64,000 nt of DNA, from positions 248,001-312,000 of the forward strand of contig CAVXYG010000006.1 in the NCBI GenBank assembly GCA_963766005.1, in the 5' to 3' direction. Under the pieces are notes generated by a model. It was not told where the DNA came from, made no database searches, and saw only the letters and a list, made by a program, of their open reading frames with translations. This document shows, one piece after another, positions 51,135 to 60,408 of the stretch; within the stretch, counting starts at the first letter, position 1; each line of letters opens with the position of its first letter. The stretch is from CAVXYG01 sp963766005 (lineage in GTDB: Bacteria; Actinomycetota; Actinomycetes; S36-B12; GCA-2699445). Position numbers and translations under genes: made by a program.

Positions 51135-52789
51135 GATGCGCCCTGCTCCTCGGCCGCCTCGGTCTGGCGTGCTAGCGCGGCCCCGATGAGGCCATCGAAG
51201 AGCGGATGGGCAGCGGTCGGGCGCGACTTGAACTCCGGATGCGCCTGGGTCCCGACGTAGTACGGATGCTCCGCGCGCGGCAGTTCCACGAACTCCACGA
51301 GTTCCCCGTCCGGCGAAGTGCCGCTGAACACCAGGCCGGCCCCGGCAAGCCGGTCGCGCAGGCCGTTGTTGACCTCGTAGCGGTGCCGGTGCCGTTCGGA
51401 GATCTCCGTGGTGCCGTAGGCCTCGGCGACGATCGAGCCGGGCGTCAGGTCCGCGGGGTAGGCGCCCAGCCGCATCGTGCCGCCCATGTCCCGCTCCCCG
51501 GCGACGACGTCGACCTGCTCGGCCATGGTGGCAATCACCGGATAGGGCGTCTCGGGGTCGAACTCGGCGGAGTTCGCGTCGTCCATGCCGGCGCGGTTGC
51601 GCGCGAACTCGATGACCATGCACTGCATGCCCAGGCACAGCCCCAGGGTGGGGATCCGGTGCTCCCGGGCGTAGGTCAAGGCCGCGAGCTTGCCGTCGAT
51701 GCCGCGGACCCCGAATCCGCCGGGGACGCAGATCGCGTCGGCGTCGGCGAGGTTTGCCGCGCGACCTGCCTCGGTGAGGCAGTCGTCAGAGGTCACCCAG
51801 CGGATGGTCACGCCGGCGTGATGGGCGAACCCGCCGGCGCGCAGCGCCTCGGTCACGCTGAGGTAGGCGTCCGGCAGGTCGACGTACTTGCCCACGAGCG
51901 CGACCGTCACCGCGTGGCGGGGCCGATGCACCCGGTCCAGCAGATCCCCCCACACGGTCCAGTCGACGTCGCGGAACGGCAGGTCGAGGCGCCGCACGAC
52001 GTAGGCGTCGAGGCCCTCGGTGTGCAGGACCTTGGGGATGTCGTAGATGCTCGGCGCATCGACCGCGGCCACGACCGCCTCCTCGTCGACGTCGCACATC
52101 AACGAGACCTTGCGCTTGATGCTGTCCGAGACGTGGCGATCGGCGCGCAGCACCACCGCATCGGGCTGGATGCCGATGGACCGCAGCGAAGCCACGGAGT
52201 GCTGGGTGGGCTTGGTCTTCTGCTCACCGGAGGGCGCGAGGTAGGGCAGCAGCGAGACGTGGAGGAAGAAGCAGTTCTGGCGGCCCACCTCGTGGCGCAC
52301 CTGACGGACCGCCTCCAGGAACGGCAGCGACTCGATGTCGCCCACCGTTCCTCCGACCTCGGTGATGACGACGTCGGTGTCGGCGGTGGCCAACAGCCTG
52401 ATGCGGGACTTGATCTCGTTGGTGATGTGCGGGATCACCTGCACCGTGTCACCGAGGTACTCCCCGCGACGCTCCTTGGCGATGACCGTGGAGTAGACCT
52501 GACCGGTGGTGACGTTCGCCGCGGCGTTGAGGTTCGTCCCCAGGAACCGCTCGTAGTGGCCGATGTCGAGATCGGTCTCGGAGCCGTCCTCGGTCACGAA
52601 GACTTCTCCGTGCTGGAACGGATTCATCGTGCCGGGATCGACGTTCAGGTACGGATCCAGCTTCTGCATCGTGACCCGGAGGCCGCGGGCTTTCAGCAGG
52701 GTCCCGAGGCTCGAGGCGGTGAGCCCCTTGCCGAGCGAGGAGGCGACGCCTCCGGTGACGAAGACGTGTTTCGCGGCCGATGTGCTCAC
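51131..52789 (-). CDS. pyrG: CTP synthase
   Basis: 552-aa enzyme making CTP from UTP, ATP and glutamine. The synthase domain (1 to about 270) has KHVFVTGGVASSLGKGLTAS and DPYLNVDPGTMNPFQHGEVF. The glutaminase domain has the nucleophile in LGLCLGMQCMV and VGTQAHPEFKSRP for the His/Glu pair. The start is a GTG. It is followed with overlap by the NUDIX gene. Confidence 0.96.
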   Translation of the reverse strand: MSTSAAKHVFVTGGVASSLGKGLTASSLGTLLKARGLRVTMQKLDPYLNVDPGTMNPFQHGEVFVTEDGSETDLDIGHYERFLGTNLNAAANVTTGQVYSTVIAKERRGEYLGDTVQVIPHITNEIKSRIRLLATADTDVVITEVGGTVGDIESLPFLEAVRQVRHEVGRQNCFFLHVSLLPYLAPSGEQKTKPTQHSVASLRSIGIQPDAVVLRADRHVSDSIKRKVSLMCDVDEEAVVAAVDAPSIYDIPKVLHTEGLDAYVVRRLDLPFRDVDWTVWGDLLDRVHRPRHAVTVALVGKYVDLPDAYLSVTEALRAGGFAHHAGVTIRWVTSDDCLTEAGRAANLADADAICVPGGFGVRGIDGKLAALTYAREHRIPTLGLCLGMQCMVIEFARNRAGMDDANSAEFDPETPYPVIATMAEQVDVVAGERDMGGTMRLGAYPADLTPGSIVAEAYGTTEISERHRHRYEVNNGLRDRLAGAGLVFSGTSPDGELVEFVELPRAEHPYYVGTQAHPEFKSRPTAAHPLFDGLIGAALARQTEAAEEQGAS

Positions 52790-52897
52790 GGGGTATCAGG
52801 CTATCAGCGAGCCGGCGGCCACCCCCGGCTCTGGGCGGCCGCGGTCATCCGTGTCGCGGGGCGAGGAGGGCGGGTCACGCACCGGGCGCGCGGGCCC

Positions 52898-54626
52898 TCA
52901 CCCGGCGGTGCGCTGCGATCGGACCGTGTCGGCGAGGTCGATGAGTTCCTCGGCGTGGGCCACCGCGTTGGCGGAATCGTCCAGCCCCGTCATCATGCGC
53001 GCCAGTTCCCGTGCCCGGTCCTGCGGGCCGAGCGATGTGATGGAGGACGAGGTCACCTGGCCGTCGGACTGCTTGCGCACCACGATGTGCTGGTCGGCGA
53101 AGGCGGCGACCTGCGGCAGGTGGGTGACAACGATGACCTGCGCGCCGGCGGCGAGCAGGGCCAGCCGCTGCCCGACCTCGACCGCCGCCCGGCCGCCGAT
53201 GCCGGCATCGACTTCGTCGAACACGAAGACCGGAACCGGGTTCGCCCCGGCCAGCGCCACCTCCAGCGCAAGCATCACGCGGGACAGCTCGCCGCCGCTG
53301 GCGCCCTGGTCGATGGGCCGCGGCGGGGCGCCGCGATGGGCGATGAAGTCCAGGCCCACATCGTCGAACCCGTCGCGGCGCAGGCCGACGGCGGTGCCGT
53401 CCGGCAGCGGAATGCCGTCGGGGTCACGGGCAAGCTCCACCGACACCGCCAGGGACGCGTGCGGCAGAGCGAGTGCGGCCAGTTCTGCCGTGACGGCCTC
53501 ACCGAGGCGTTGCGGCCGCTGCGACACGGGTCTCGTGCAGCGCCAGCCCGATGGCGGCAACCTCGGCGGCCGCTGCCCGGCGCTCGGCCGTCAGGCGCTC
53601 CAGCCGTTCATCGGCGGTGTCGAGGTCGTGCAGTTGGCTGGCCGCATCGGCCGCCCACTGCAGGACCTCCGCCACGCTGTCGCCGTACTTGCGCTGCAAC
53701 TGCTTCAGCAGGGCGAGCCGTTGCTGCACCTCGTCCAGCCGTGCCGGGTCGGCGTCCAGGCCGTCGAGATGGGCGGCCACCCCGCTGGCGGTGTCGCCGA
53801 CGATCGCCTGCGCCTGGCCCACCGCTTCGACCAGCGGCGACAGCGCCCCGTCGTGCAGAGCGCTCCGCGCCAGCAGATGCTCTGCGGCCGCGAGGCCGGC
53901 CTCGACGCTGCGCTCCTCGTCCTCGCGCAGCAGCCGGTACGCCTCGCCGAGCCCCTCGCGCAGTTCCACGACGTGCTCGAGGCGCTGCAGCTCGTTGCGC
54001 AGCTCCTGCTCCTCGCCCGCAGTCAGGCCCGCCGCGTTGATCTCGGCGCACCCGTGGCGCAACAGGTCCGCCCGCTGCGCCGCCTCCCGGTCCTTCGTGC
54101 GCAGTGCCGCGAGCCCTGCGTCCAGCGACCGCAGATGCTCGACGGACTCGGCGAACCGGCCGACGGCGGCGAGGTGCTCGGCGCCGGCGTAGGTGTCGAG
54201 CAGCGAGCGCCGGTAGCGGGCAACGGCGAGGCGGCGCTGATCGTTCTGGCCGTGGCGCACGACCAGCTCGTCGCCGAGCTCGGCCAGCAGCGAGGCCGGA
54301 GCGCCGCGACCGGCCAGCCACCCGCGGGAGCGCTGCTCCCCCACCGATCGGCCCACCAGGACCAGGCCGTCCTCCAGTTGGACGTCGTAGTCGCCGAGCA
54401 GGGCTGCCGTGTCCTGGACCCGGATGCCCGCCTCGACCTCGGCGCGGGTCGAACCGGGCCGGATGAGGCCCGGGTTCGCGCGGCCGCCGAACAGCAGGTC
54501 CAGCGCGGTCATGATCATGGTCTTGCCGGCACCGGTCTCGCCGGTCAGCGCGACCATGCCCGGCGACAGCGCCAACTCCGCCTCGGCGATGACCCCGAGG
54601 CCGCTGATCCGCAGGTAGTCGATCAC
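52898..54626 (-). pseudogene. recN: DNA repair ATPase RecN, split by one frameshift
   Basis: SMC-like repair protein of the RecN family. The first part, from a GTG at 54626, reads LALSPGMVALTGETGAGKTM (Walker A), then coiled-coil helices to about residue 370. Near 53520 an extra base changes the frame; the second frame continues AEAVTAELAALALPHASLAV-like sequence and the C-terminal ATPase half with DQGASGGELSRVMLALEV (signature) and VFVFDEVDAGIGG (Walker B), ending at 52898. Together the length is normal. The GTG overlaps the nadK stop. The frameshift may be an error, since the gene is otherwise intact. Confidence 0.85.
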
Positions 54627-55549
54627 GGCTGCTTCGGCTCCTCTCGCCAGCCGCCGACCGGGAGGTCGAACTTGGCCACCAATCGGTCGGTGAACGGTCG
54701 GGCGTGGACGCGTGCGAAGCGCAGCCGCTGCGGGGATGTCGTCACCTCGACGCGGGATCCGGGGGGTGCGGTTGCGCTGCGTCGGCCGTCGCACCAGACC
54801 ACCGCGCCCTCGGTGCTCTGGGCGAGATCGATCGCCACGTGGGATTCCGGCGAGATCACCAGGGGCCGGGCGAACAGGGCGTGGGCGCTGAGCGGGACCA
54901 CGACCATGGCCGACACGTCCGGCCACACGACGGGGCCTCCCGCAGACCAGGCGTAGGCGGTGGATCCGGTCGGCGTGGCGCAGATGACGCCGTCGCAGCC
55001 CCACTGCGACAGCGGGCGGTGGTCGACCTCCAGCCGGACCGAGATCATGCGCTCTCGGGCCAGTTTCTCCACCGACGCCTCGTTCAGCGCCCATGTCCGC
55101 CAGATCTCGCGGCCGTCGAAGTGCAGCACCACGTCGAGCACGGTGCGTTCTTCGGTGACCCACTCGCGGTTGATGAGCGCCGCAGCCACGTCCCGGACAT
55201 TCTCCGGCTCCACCTCGGCCAGGAAGCCGACGTGCCCGAGGTTCACGCCGACCAGCGGCGCGTCGATGGCAAGCGCGAGTTCCGCGGCGCGCAGTATCGT
55301 CCCGTCGCCGCCCACGACCACGACGAGCTCGCAGCCCTGCGGGGGCGGACCCTCAGGGGCGAAGACATGCTCGTGCGGGACGCCGCCGCTCACGCCGGCC
55401 GCCTCGTCGTTGGGCAGCCAGACGGCGATCCCCGACGCGGTGAGGTTGCGCAGCAGGGACCGGGCCACGCCCAGCGCCGCCTCCCGGCCGGCGTGCGTGA
55501 TCATGACCAGCGCGCGCTCTGCCGGCTTCTGGGGCGGTTCCGGGATCAT
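54623..55549 (-). CDS. nadK: NAD kinase
   Basis: 308-aa enzyme phosphorylating NAD to NADP. VVVVGGDGTILRAAELA carries the GGDGT motif, WALNEASVEKLA the NE motif, and GVICATPTGSTAYAWSAGGP the substrate loop. Between tlyA and recN, with 4-bp overlaps on both sides, as in M. tuberculosis (Rv1695). Confidence 0.95.
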   Translation of the reverse strand: MIPEPPQKPAERALVMITHAGREAALGVARSLLRNLTASGIAVWLPNDEAAGVSGGVPHEHVFAPEGPPPQGCELVVVVGGDGTILRAAELALAIDAPLVGVNLGHVGFLAEVEPENVRDVAAALINREWVTEERTVLDVVLHFDGREIWRTWALNEASVEKLARERMISVRLEVDHRPLSQWGCDGVICATPTGSTAYAWSAGGPVVWPDVSAMVVVPLSAHALFARPLVISPESHVAIDLAQSTEGAVVWCDGRRSATAPPGSRVEVTTSPQRLRFARVHARPFTDRLVAKFDLPVGGWREEPKQP

Positions 55550-56355
55550 CCCTCGGGTCCTTCCGCTACGGCCGTGGAGATCTCATCATCACTGACCGGT
55601 GGGGCACCGCGTCGCAGCCACACGAAGTACTCGACGTTGCCGCTCGGCCCGGGCACGCTGCTGGCGGTGACGCCCGCTGTACCCCAGCCCAGCGCCATGG
55701 CCGCAACGCACACCTCTGCGATGGCGTCGCGGCGCAGTTGCGGATCGCGGACGACCCCGTGCCGTCCCACCTTCGTCCGGCCGACTTCGAACTGCGGCTT
55801 CACCATGAGCAGCAGGTCGGCCGCAGCGTCGGCGATGGCGGTGATCGCCGGGAGCACAGTCGTCAACGAGATGAAGGAGAGGTCGGCGACCACGACCTCC
55901 GGGGGCCAAGGCAGGTCGTCTGCCGTGAGGTGCCTGACGTTGGTGCGATCCATGACGATCACGCGCGGATCCTGCTGGAGCCGCCACACGAGCTGGCCGT
56001 AGCCGACGTCGACCGCGAGCACGCTGGCGGCCTGCTGCGCGAGCAGGACATCGGTGAAGCCGCCCGTACTGGCCCCGGCATCCAGGCATCGGCGTCCCGC
56101 GACCGGTCGCATGCCGCGGGCCAGGAACACCTCCAGCGCGCCGAGCAGCTTGCCGGCGCCCCGCGACGCCCACGAGGGCGCGTGCGCGGCGATGACGATG
56201 GGGTCTGCGGGATCGACTTGCCGTGCGGGCTTGTCGGCGACGGTACCGGCGATGAGCACGTCTCCGGATTCGATGAGAGCACGCGCTCGCTCGCGCGACT
56301 CCGCCATCCCCCTGCGGACCAGCTCAGCATCCAGCCGACGCCGGCCCACGATCAC
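55546..56355 (-). CDS. tlyA: TlyA-type rRNA 2'-O-methyltransferase
   Basis: 269-aa enzyme. N-terminal S4 RNA-binding domain (LDAELVRRGMAESRERARAL), then an FtsJ/RrmJ methyltransferase with the SAM motif CLDAGASTGGFTDVLL. TlyA methylates ribosomal RNA (C1409/C1920 in mycobacteria), which affects capreomycin sensitivity. The GTG start overlaps the stop of the 46-aa gene upstream. Confidence 0.92.
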   Translation of the reverse strand: MIVGRRRLDAELVRRGMAESRERARALIESGDVLIAGTVADKPARQVDPADPIVIAAHAPSWASRGAGKLLGALEVFLARGMRPVAGRRCLDAGASTGGFTDVLLAQQAASVLAVDVGYGQLVWRLQQDPRVIVMDRTNVRHLTADDLPWPPEVVVADLSFISLTTVLPAITAIADAAADLLLMVKPQFEVGRTKVGRHGVVRDPQLRRDAIAEVCVAAMALGWGTAGVTASSVPGPSGNVEYFVWLRRGAPPVSDDEISTAVAEGPEG

Positions 56356-56492
56356 CCCTCGTCGCGCGTGAGCGCGGCATCGAGCGCCGTCGCGATGCCT
56401 TCCAGCGCCGCGACCCGCTCGGGCACGCCAAGCGACTCCAGCGCTGCCAGGTCCTGCCGCGCCTGCTCCTCCGGAGGCCGACCGTCAGGCAT
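56352..56492 (-). CDS. 46-aa small protein upstream of tlyA
   Basis: MPDGRPPEEQARQDLAALES ... LGVPERVAALEGIATALDAAL. An acidic helical miniprotein. It occupies the position of the small hypothetical gene (Rv1693) before tlyA in mycobacteria. Its ATG overlaps the stop of the phasin-like gene (if the frameshift there is corrected) and its TGA overlaps the tlyA GTG, so it is coupled on both sides. Function unknown. Confidence 0.6.
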   Translation of the reverse strand: MPDGRPPEEQARQDLAALESLGVPERVAALEGIATALDAALTRDEG

Positions 56493-57344
56493 CGTCGGCT
56501 GCCGTCGCCTTCTCCGCGGTGGATGTGGCGCCCGGCGCTGCCTTCTTGGCCGGCGCAGCCTTCTTGGCCGGCGCAGCCTTCTTGGCCGGCGCTGCCTTCT
56601 TGGCCGGCGCAGCCTTCTTGGCCGGCGCGCCTTCTTGGCCGGCGCAGTCTTGGTGGCCGGCGCTGCCTTCTTGGCCGGCGCAGTCTTGGTGGCCGGCGCT
56701 GCCTTCTTGGCCGGCGCAGTCTTGGTGGCCCTAGTCGCCGTGGTCTTCCGTACCGCAGCACCGCCCGTAGTCGCCGGCGTCGCCTTCGTGGCCGACTGCT
56801 GCGACATCCCCGGGACACCGCTTGCTGGCGGCTCGGCGGGCGGGGCCGCCGGTGGGGCGGAGTCCGGAGCCTTGGCCGACGTGACCTTGGCGGCGACCGC
56901 ACCCGCCGCGCCGCTGAGGGTGCGAGCCGCAGCGCCGCTGGCTGTCCGAGCCGCCGCGGTGCCGGCTTCGGCGGCTCCGGCCTGGAGGGTCTTCAACTGC
57001 GACTCCAGGCGCTGCACGTGTTTGCGGACTGCCGCGAGCTCTTCTTCGCGGACGAAACCCATGCGTCCAACAGTGCGATCCACTTCGGTGCGCACCAGGC
57101 CGATGAGCAGGTCGCGGTTGGTCTGGCTCTGCTTGACGAGGTCGTCGGCCAGTTCGGCGATCTGCTCCTGGCTGCGGTCGGCCGCCTCGGTGCTCCGAGA
57201 CAGCAGCGCTTCCGCGGCGTTGCGCGCGCGCTGCACCGAGACATCGGTCAAACCGCTCGCCACCTGGATGTAGCCCCGCACGACGTCGAGCACCATCGTG
57301 ATCGCCTCCACGCTTCTTGAGATCAGTCCCATCGACTCCCCCAT
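56485..57344 (-). CDS. Phasin-like protein with a Lys/Ala repeat tail, frameshift in the repeat
   Basis: An N-terminal helical domain of about 120 residues (IQVASGLTDVSVQRARNAAE, SQEQIAELADDLVKQSQTNR, EELAAVRKHVQRLESQLKTL) like polyhydroxyalkanoate-granule phasins, then an Ala/Pro hinge and a tail of APAKKA-type repeats as in histone H1-like proteins. In the repeats a one-base loss near 56632 pushes the frame into Arg/Pro. If corrected, the tail continues PAKKAAPAKKAAPAKKA and ends AEKATAADDA at 56485. As written, the open frame instead runs to 56352. The tail could bind DNA or phosphate-rich surfaces. Confidence 0.72.
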
Positions 57345-57426
57345 CCGAACATACCTGGCCCGACACGCGAATCTGTGAGCGGCCTACCGGGCCCTCAGCG
57401 CGTCGCAGTGACTAGGCTGCGGCATT

Positions 57427-57453
57427 GTGACGGCGAGGGCGGGGCACCCGTGA
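57427..57453 (+). promoter_or_regulatory. Leaderless 8-codon upstream ORF overlapping the SCP2-like gene start
   Basis: TAGGCT at 57413-57418 is followed 8 nt later by GTG (57427). The tiny frame VTARAGHP stops at TGA 57451-57453, which shares its last base with the ATG of the next gene (TGATG). A ribosome finishing the mini-ORF could restart on the main gene. Confidence 0.4.
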
Positions 57454-57791
57454 TGGCGGCGCGGGAGGACTGTTTTGCCGCGATCGTGGAAGTCGTCGAC
57501 CGCTTCAACGCCCACGATGCCGGCAGGAAGCGGGAGCGCATCCCGGCCCGCAGCGTCGGGTGCACGATCCTGGACCTCGACGTCACCTACCGGGGCCACC
57601 TCGAGGACGGGTACGTCGTGCGGGTCGCGGAGTCCGACGAGCATTCGGCGGACATCCGGGTGGTGTGCAGCAGCGACGACCTTGTGGGGATGGTGCGCGG
57701 CGACCTCAGCTTCGCCCATCTGTTCTCCACCGGGCGGGTCCGTCTCGACGCCAGCATCCGCGACCTGATGCGGCTGCGGGCGCTCGTCTAG
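57453..57791 (+). CDS. SCP2 sterol-binding-like domain protein
   Basis: 112-aa protein. CTILDLDVTYRGHLEDGYVV, DIRVVCSSDDLVGMVRGDL and FAHLFSTGRVRLDASIRDLM have the SCP2 lipid-binding pattern, in particular the acidic GDLSFAHLFSTGRVRL helix-strand. The role is unknown; small SCP2 proteins bind lipids. Start at the ATG at 57453; the gene is divergent from the phasin-like gene. Confidence 0.72.
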   Translation: MAAREDCFAAIVEVVDRFNAHDAGRKRERIPARSVGCTILDLDVTYRGHLEDGYVVRVAESDEHSADIRVVCSSDDLVGMVRGDLSFAHLFSTGRVRLDASIRDLMRLRALV

Positions 57792-57843
57792 GTGGCGGGC
57801 CTGGTCGCCCAGCGTCGAGGAGGCCGGACGCCCCAGCGCTCGA

Positions 57844-59116
57844 CTACTCCGGCGGCGGGGGGACCTCGCCGGAGACGAACTCCGTCGGGGTGAACTTGTT
57901 GTCCTCGCCGAAGGTGAAGACCCCCATGACCGCCTGCGCTTGGGTCGCCGTTGTCGTCGAACGCGATCGGTCCGGACTGCCCGTCGTAGTCGATGTCCTG
58001 GCCGTCGGCCAGGAGTCCGGCGCATTCGCTGAACGTCGTGCACTTGGTGCCGCCGTCGCTGACCGACTGCATCGCCGACGCCAGATCGACCCCGCAGTCC
58101 GAGCCAGCAGCCAGCGCAGCAAGCGCGACGAGGTTGACCGCATCGTAGGCCTCGCCGCTGTAGGGCAGGTCCGTCACCTCGGGGTCGACGGTCTGCAACT
58201 GCTGCAGGAAGGGCTGGGAGTTCTCAGCGCCGGGCAGCGTTCCCTTGACGCCGGTCATCGTCCCGGCCGGGAACTGGGCGTACAGGTCGTTCGACAGATT
58301 CCCGTCGACGAGGTACAGCTGGACCTTGTCCGGGCCGATGCCCTGTTTCGTCATCTCCTGCACGATCTTGCGGGACTCCGCGAAGCCGATGAGCACGACG
58401 GCCTCAGGGGAGGCGGCGGCGACCTTGCCCACCTCGGTCGCGAAGTCTTCGGCGCCGGGGTCGTAGATGACGGTGTCGAGCGCCATCGCGCCGCCGGACC
58501 CGGTGAACGAGCGAGTGAACGCGGCGGCGAGATCCTCTCCGTAGGAATCCTGGCGTGCCAGGACTGCCGCTGACGTCACCTTGTCCGACCTGGCGACATC
58601 GGCCAGCACCGATCCCTGGAATTGGTCCGGCGGAGAGGTTCGGAAGTACAGCCCGTTGTCGTCGGCGACCCGAATCGCGGTGTCGGCCGGCGAGATCAGC
58701 AGGACGCCCTCGGACGTCAACTTCTCGGTGATGGATTTCGTCACCTCCGAGGAGGCGGCGCCCACGACGGCGTCGACGCCCTCCTGCAAGTGCTGGTCGG
58801 CGGTGACGACGGCGATGTTGGTGGTGGTATCGCCGGAATCGCCCTCGAACAGCTCCACGGGTTCGCCCAGGACGCCGTCGGCATCGTTGATCTGCGCCAC
58901 CGCCAGGGCTGTGGCGGCCTCCAGACCCGGTCCCAGGTAGGCGGAGTTTCCCGACTGCGGCAGGACGGTCCCGATCTTCAGCACGCCGTCGGAGCGGCAC
59001 GAGACGTCGGATCCCGTGGACCCGTTCTCGGTCGTGTCGTCGCTGCCGGAGCAGGCCGAGACCATCACCACGACGGCACCGGCCACGGCGGCGCCGCGAA
59101 GTGCGAATGCACGCAT
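57844..59116 (-). CDS. Branched-chain amino-acid-type substrate-binding lipoprotein, frameshift near the 3' end
   Basis: Periplasmic-binding-protein-like receptor of LivK/Leu-Ile-Val type. A lipobox VVMVSACSGSDD gives an anchored lipoprotein; IGTVLPQSGNSAYLGPGLEA is the family N-terminal motif, and the fold continues to about residue 410. Near 57946 an extra base changes the frame. The other frame, DDNGDP-TQAQAVMGVFTFGEDN ... KFTPTEFVSGEVPPPPE, is the expected end at 57844; as written, the last 50 residues are altered. No permease genes are adjacent. Confidence 0.85.
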
Positions 59117-59201
59117 GTGTCAGTCCTTCGTTCCCGAAACACCGTACCCCGAAGGCGGAGCGGTATCCCGTTGTGAGCGGGCGGCGCTCCAGCCGGGGGG
59201 C

Positions 59202-59207
59202 TAGGGT
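59202..59207 (+). promoter_or_regulatory. Leaderless -10 box TAGGGT
   Basis: TAGGGT is followed by 6 nt and the ATG at 59214 of a 30-codon gene. Confidence 0.5.
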
Positions 59208-59213
59208 TGGCCC

Positions 59214-59306
59214 ATGGACACCGTCATGCACGTCGTCATGGCCCTCAGCGCGGCGACGGTGGCCGGACTGATGGGCTGGCTGGGATGGGCCGCCTCGCGG
59301 CGGTGA
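59214..59306 (+). CDS. 30-aa membrane miniprotein
   Basis: MDTVMHVVMALSAATVAGLM then GWLGWAASRR: one hydrophobic helix with a positively charged end, so probably inserted with the C-terminus inside. Leaderless promoter with ideal spacing supports real expression. Too short to be called by most tools. It is divergent from the substrate-binding protein gene. Function unknown. Confidence 0.5.
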   Translation: MDTVMHVVMALSAATVAGLMGWLGWAASRR

Positions 59307-59685
59307 GACCAGGCTGCTAGGCCTGCGCAACCGGTCTCGAGCCCGACGTCGCTGCTTCGGCACCCTCACGGCATCGGCAGCCGACCGCAATCCCCGGCAG
59401 CCTGCGCGCGCCCCTTCGTGGGACCGGGCCGACCCGGGATATGCGACGCGGATTCCTCCGCACGGCGTTCGCTGCGGACCGCACGTGCTCACGGCCGCCG
59501 TGGCAGGCACGCGATGCGGTGAGTCTTCGGCTGGTCATCGCCGGCAGCCTCCGCAGACGATGGGCGCGCGAAAGACCGCACTCCGGTAGGGGCCGCCACC
59601 AGTACCGCTGCGCCGCACGGAGGCATCACCGCAGCCGCGCCTCCGCAGACGCCCTCGCTGCACCGGGCACCCCGGCCAGCAACGA
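59307..59685. other. 380 bp after the miniprotein
   Basis: No gene supported. pdtaR on the minus strand ends at 59686, so a terminator is expected here. Confidence 0.35.
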
Positions 59686-60270
59686 TCAGCGTTTGCCCTC
59701 GGCCAGGATCTGCTCGGCGACCGTGGACATCGGGACCCGGTCGTCCATCGCCTTCTTGCGGAGGAACCGGAACGCATCCACCTCGCTCATCCCGTACGCC
59801 GTCATCAGCGCCGACTTGGCACGTTCGATCGCCTTGCGCGCCGCCAGCCGGTCGGTGAGCTCGCCCACGTTGTCCTGCAGCGCGCGGAGCTCGGCGAACC
59901 TCGTGCGCGCCAGTTCGATCGCGGGGCCGAGATCCGCCGGTGTGAACGGCTTGACGACGTAGCCCATGGCGCCCGCCTCCACTGCGCGCGCAACGACCTC
60001 GCGCTGGCTGAAAGCGGTCACCACGACGACGGCACAGGTGCCCGCAGCGGTCAGTTCCTGGGCTACGCTCAGGCCGTCCAACAGGGGCATGGAGATGTCC
60101 AGCAGCGCGATATCGACCGGTATCGTCGATGCGAGCCGCAGCGCGGTCTCCCCGTCGCCAGCCTCGGCAACGACGTCGTAGCCGAGATCGTTGAGGATCT
60201 CGACCAGGTCCAAGCGGATGAGAGCCTCGTCCTCTGCCACGAGGACTCGAACCGGTGCTTGGCCGTTCAT
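59686..60270 (-). CDS. pdtaR: ANTAR response regulator PdtaR
   Basis: 194-aa response regulator with an RNA-binding output. The receiver domain has VRVLVAEDEALIRLDLVEIL (acidic pocket), DIALLDISMPLLDG (phospho-acceptor D in LLDI), VVVTAFSQREVV and VKPFTPADLGPAI. The C-terminal ANTAR domain reads RKAIERAKSALMTAYGMSEV DAFRFLRKKAM. In mycobacteria PdtaR (Rv1626) takes a phosphate from PdtaS and acts as an antiterminator. The ATG at 60270 has GAGGTGG upstream. Confidence 0.92.
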   Translation of the reverse strand: MNGQAPVRVLVAEDEALIRLDLVEILNDLGYDVVAEAGDGETALRLASTIPVDIALLDISMPLLDGLSVAQELTAAGTCAVVVVTAFSQREVVARAVEAGAMGYVVKPFTPADLGPAIELARTRFAELRALQDNVGELTDRLAARKAIERAKSALMTAYGMSEVDAFRFLRKKAMDDRVPMSTVAEQILAEGKR

Positions 60271-60320
60271 CTCAGCCACCTCGTCTCACGTCCGACCCCG
60301 ACCGCTACGCTTGGTGGCGC

Positions 60321-60394
60321 GCCCCGGTATCCCAACCGGTAGAGGAAGCGGTCTCAAACACCGTCCAGTGTGGGTTCGAATCCCACCCGGGGCA
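60321..60394 (+). tRNA. tRNA-Leu(CAA) with a short variable arm
   Basis: 74 nt. The acceptor GCCCCGG pairs with CCGGGGC, discriminator A, CCA not encoded. The D arm has a 3-bp stem (TCC/GGA) and an 11-nt loop CAACCGGTAGA, a leucine-type pattern. The anticodon arm is GCGGT-CTCAAAC-ACCGT, anticodon CAA (reads UUG). The variable region is only CCAGT (5 nt), whereas bacterial tRNA-Leu normally has a long arm. TACGCT at 60305-60310 is a likely -10 box. Between pdtaR and nusB. Confidence 0.82.
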
Positions 60395-60408
60395 CCGCGC
60401 GCAGGCAC

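Noticed and set aside
51206..54040. 944-codon open frame on the plus strand
   Set aside because: It is the antisense of pyrG and recN, in GC-rich DNA with few stops; its residue make-up is not that of a real protein.
56530..56730. Noncoding tandem repeat
   Set aside because: It encodes APAKKA-type residues in the phasin-like gene, so it is coding.
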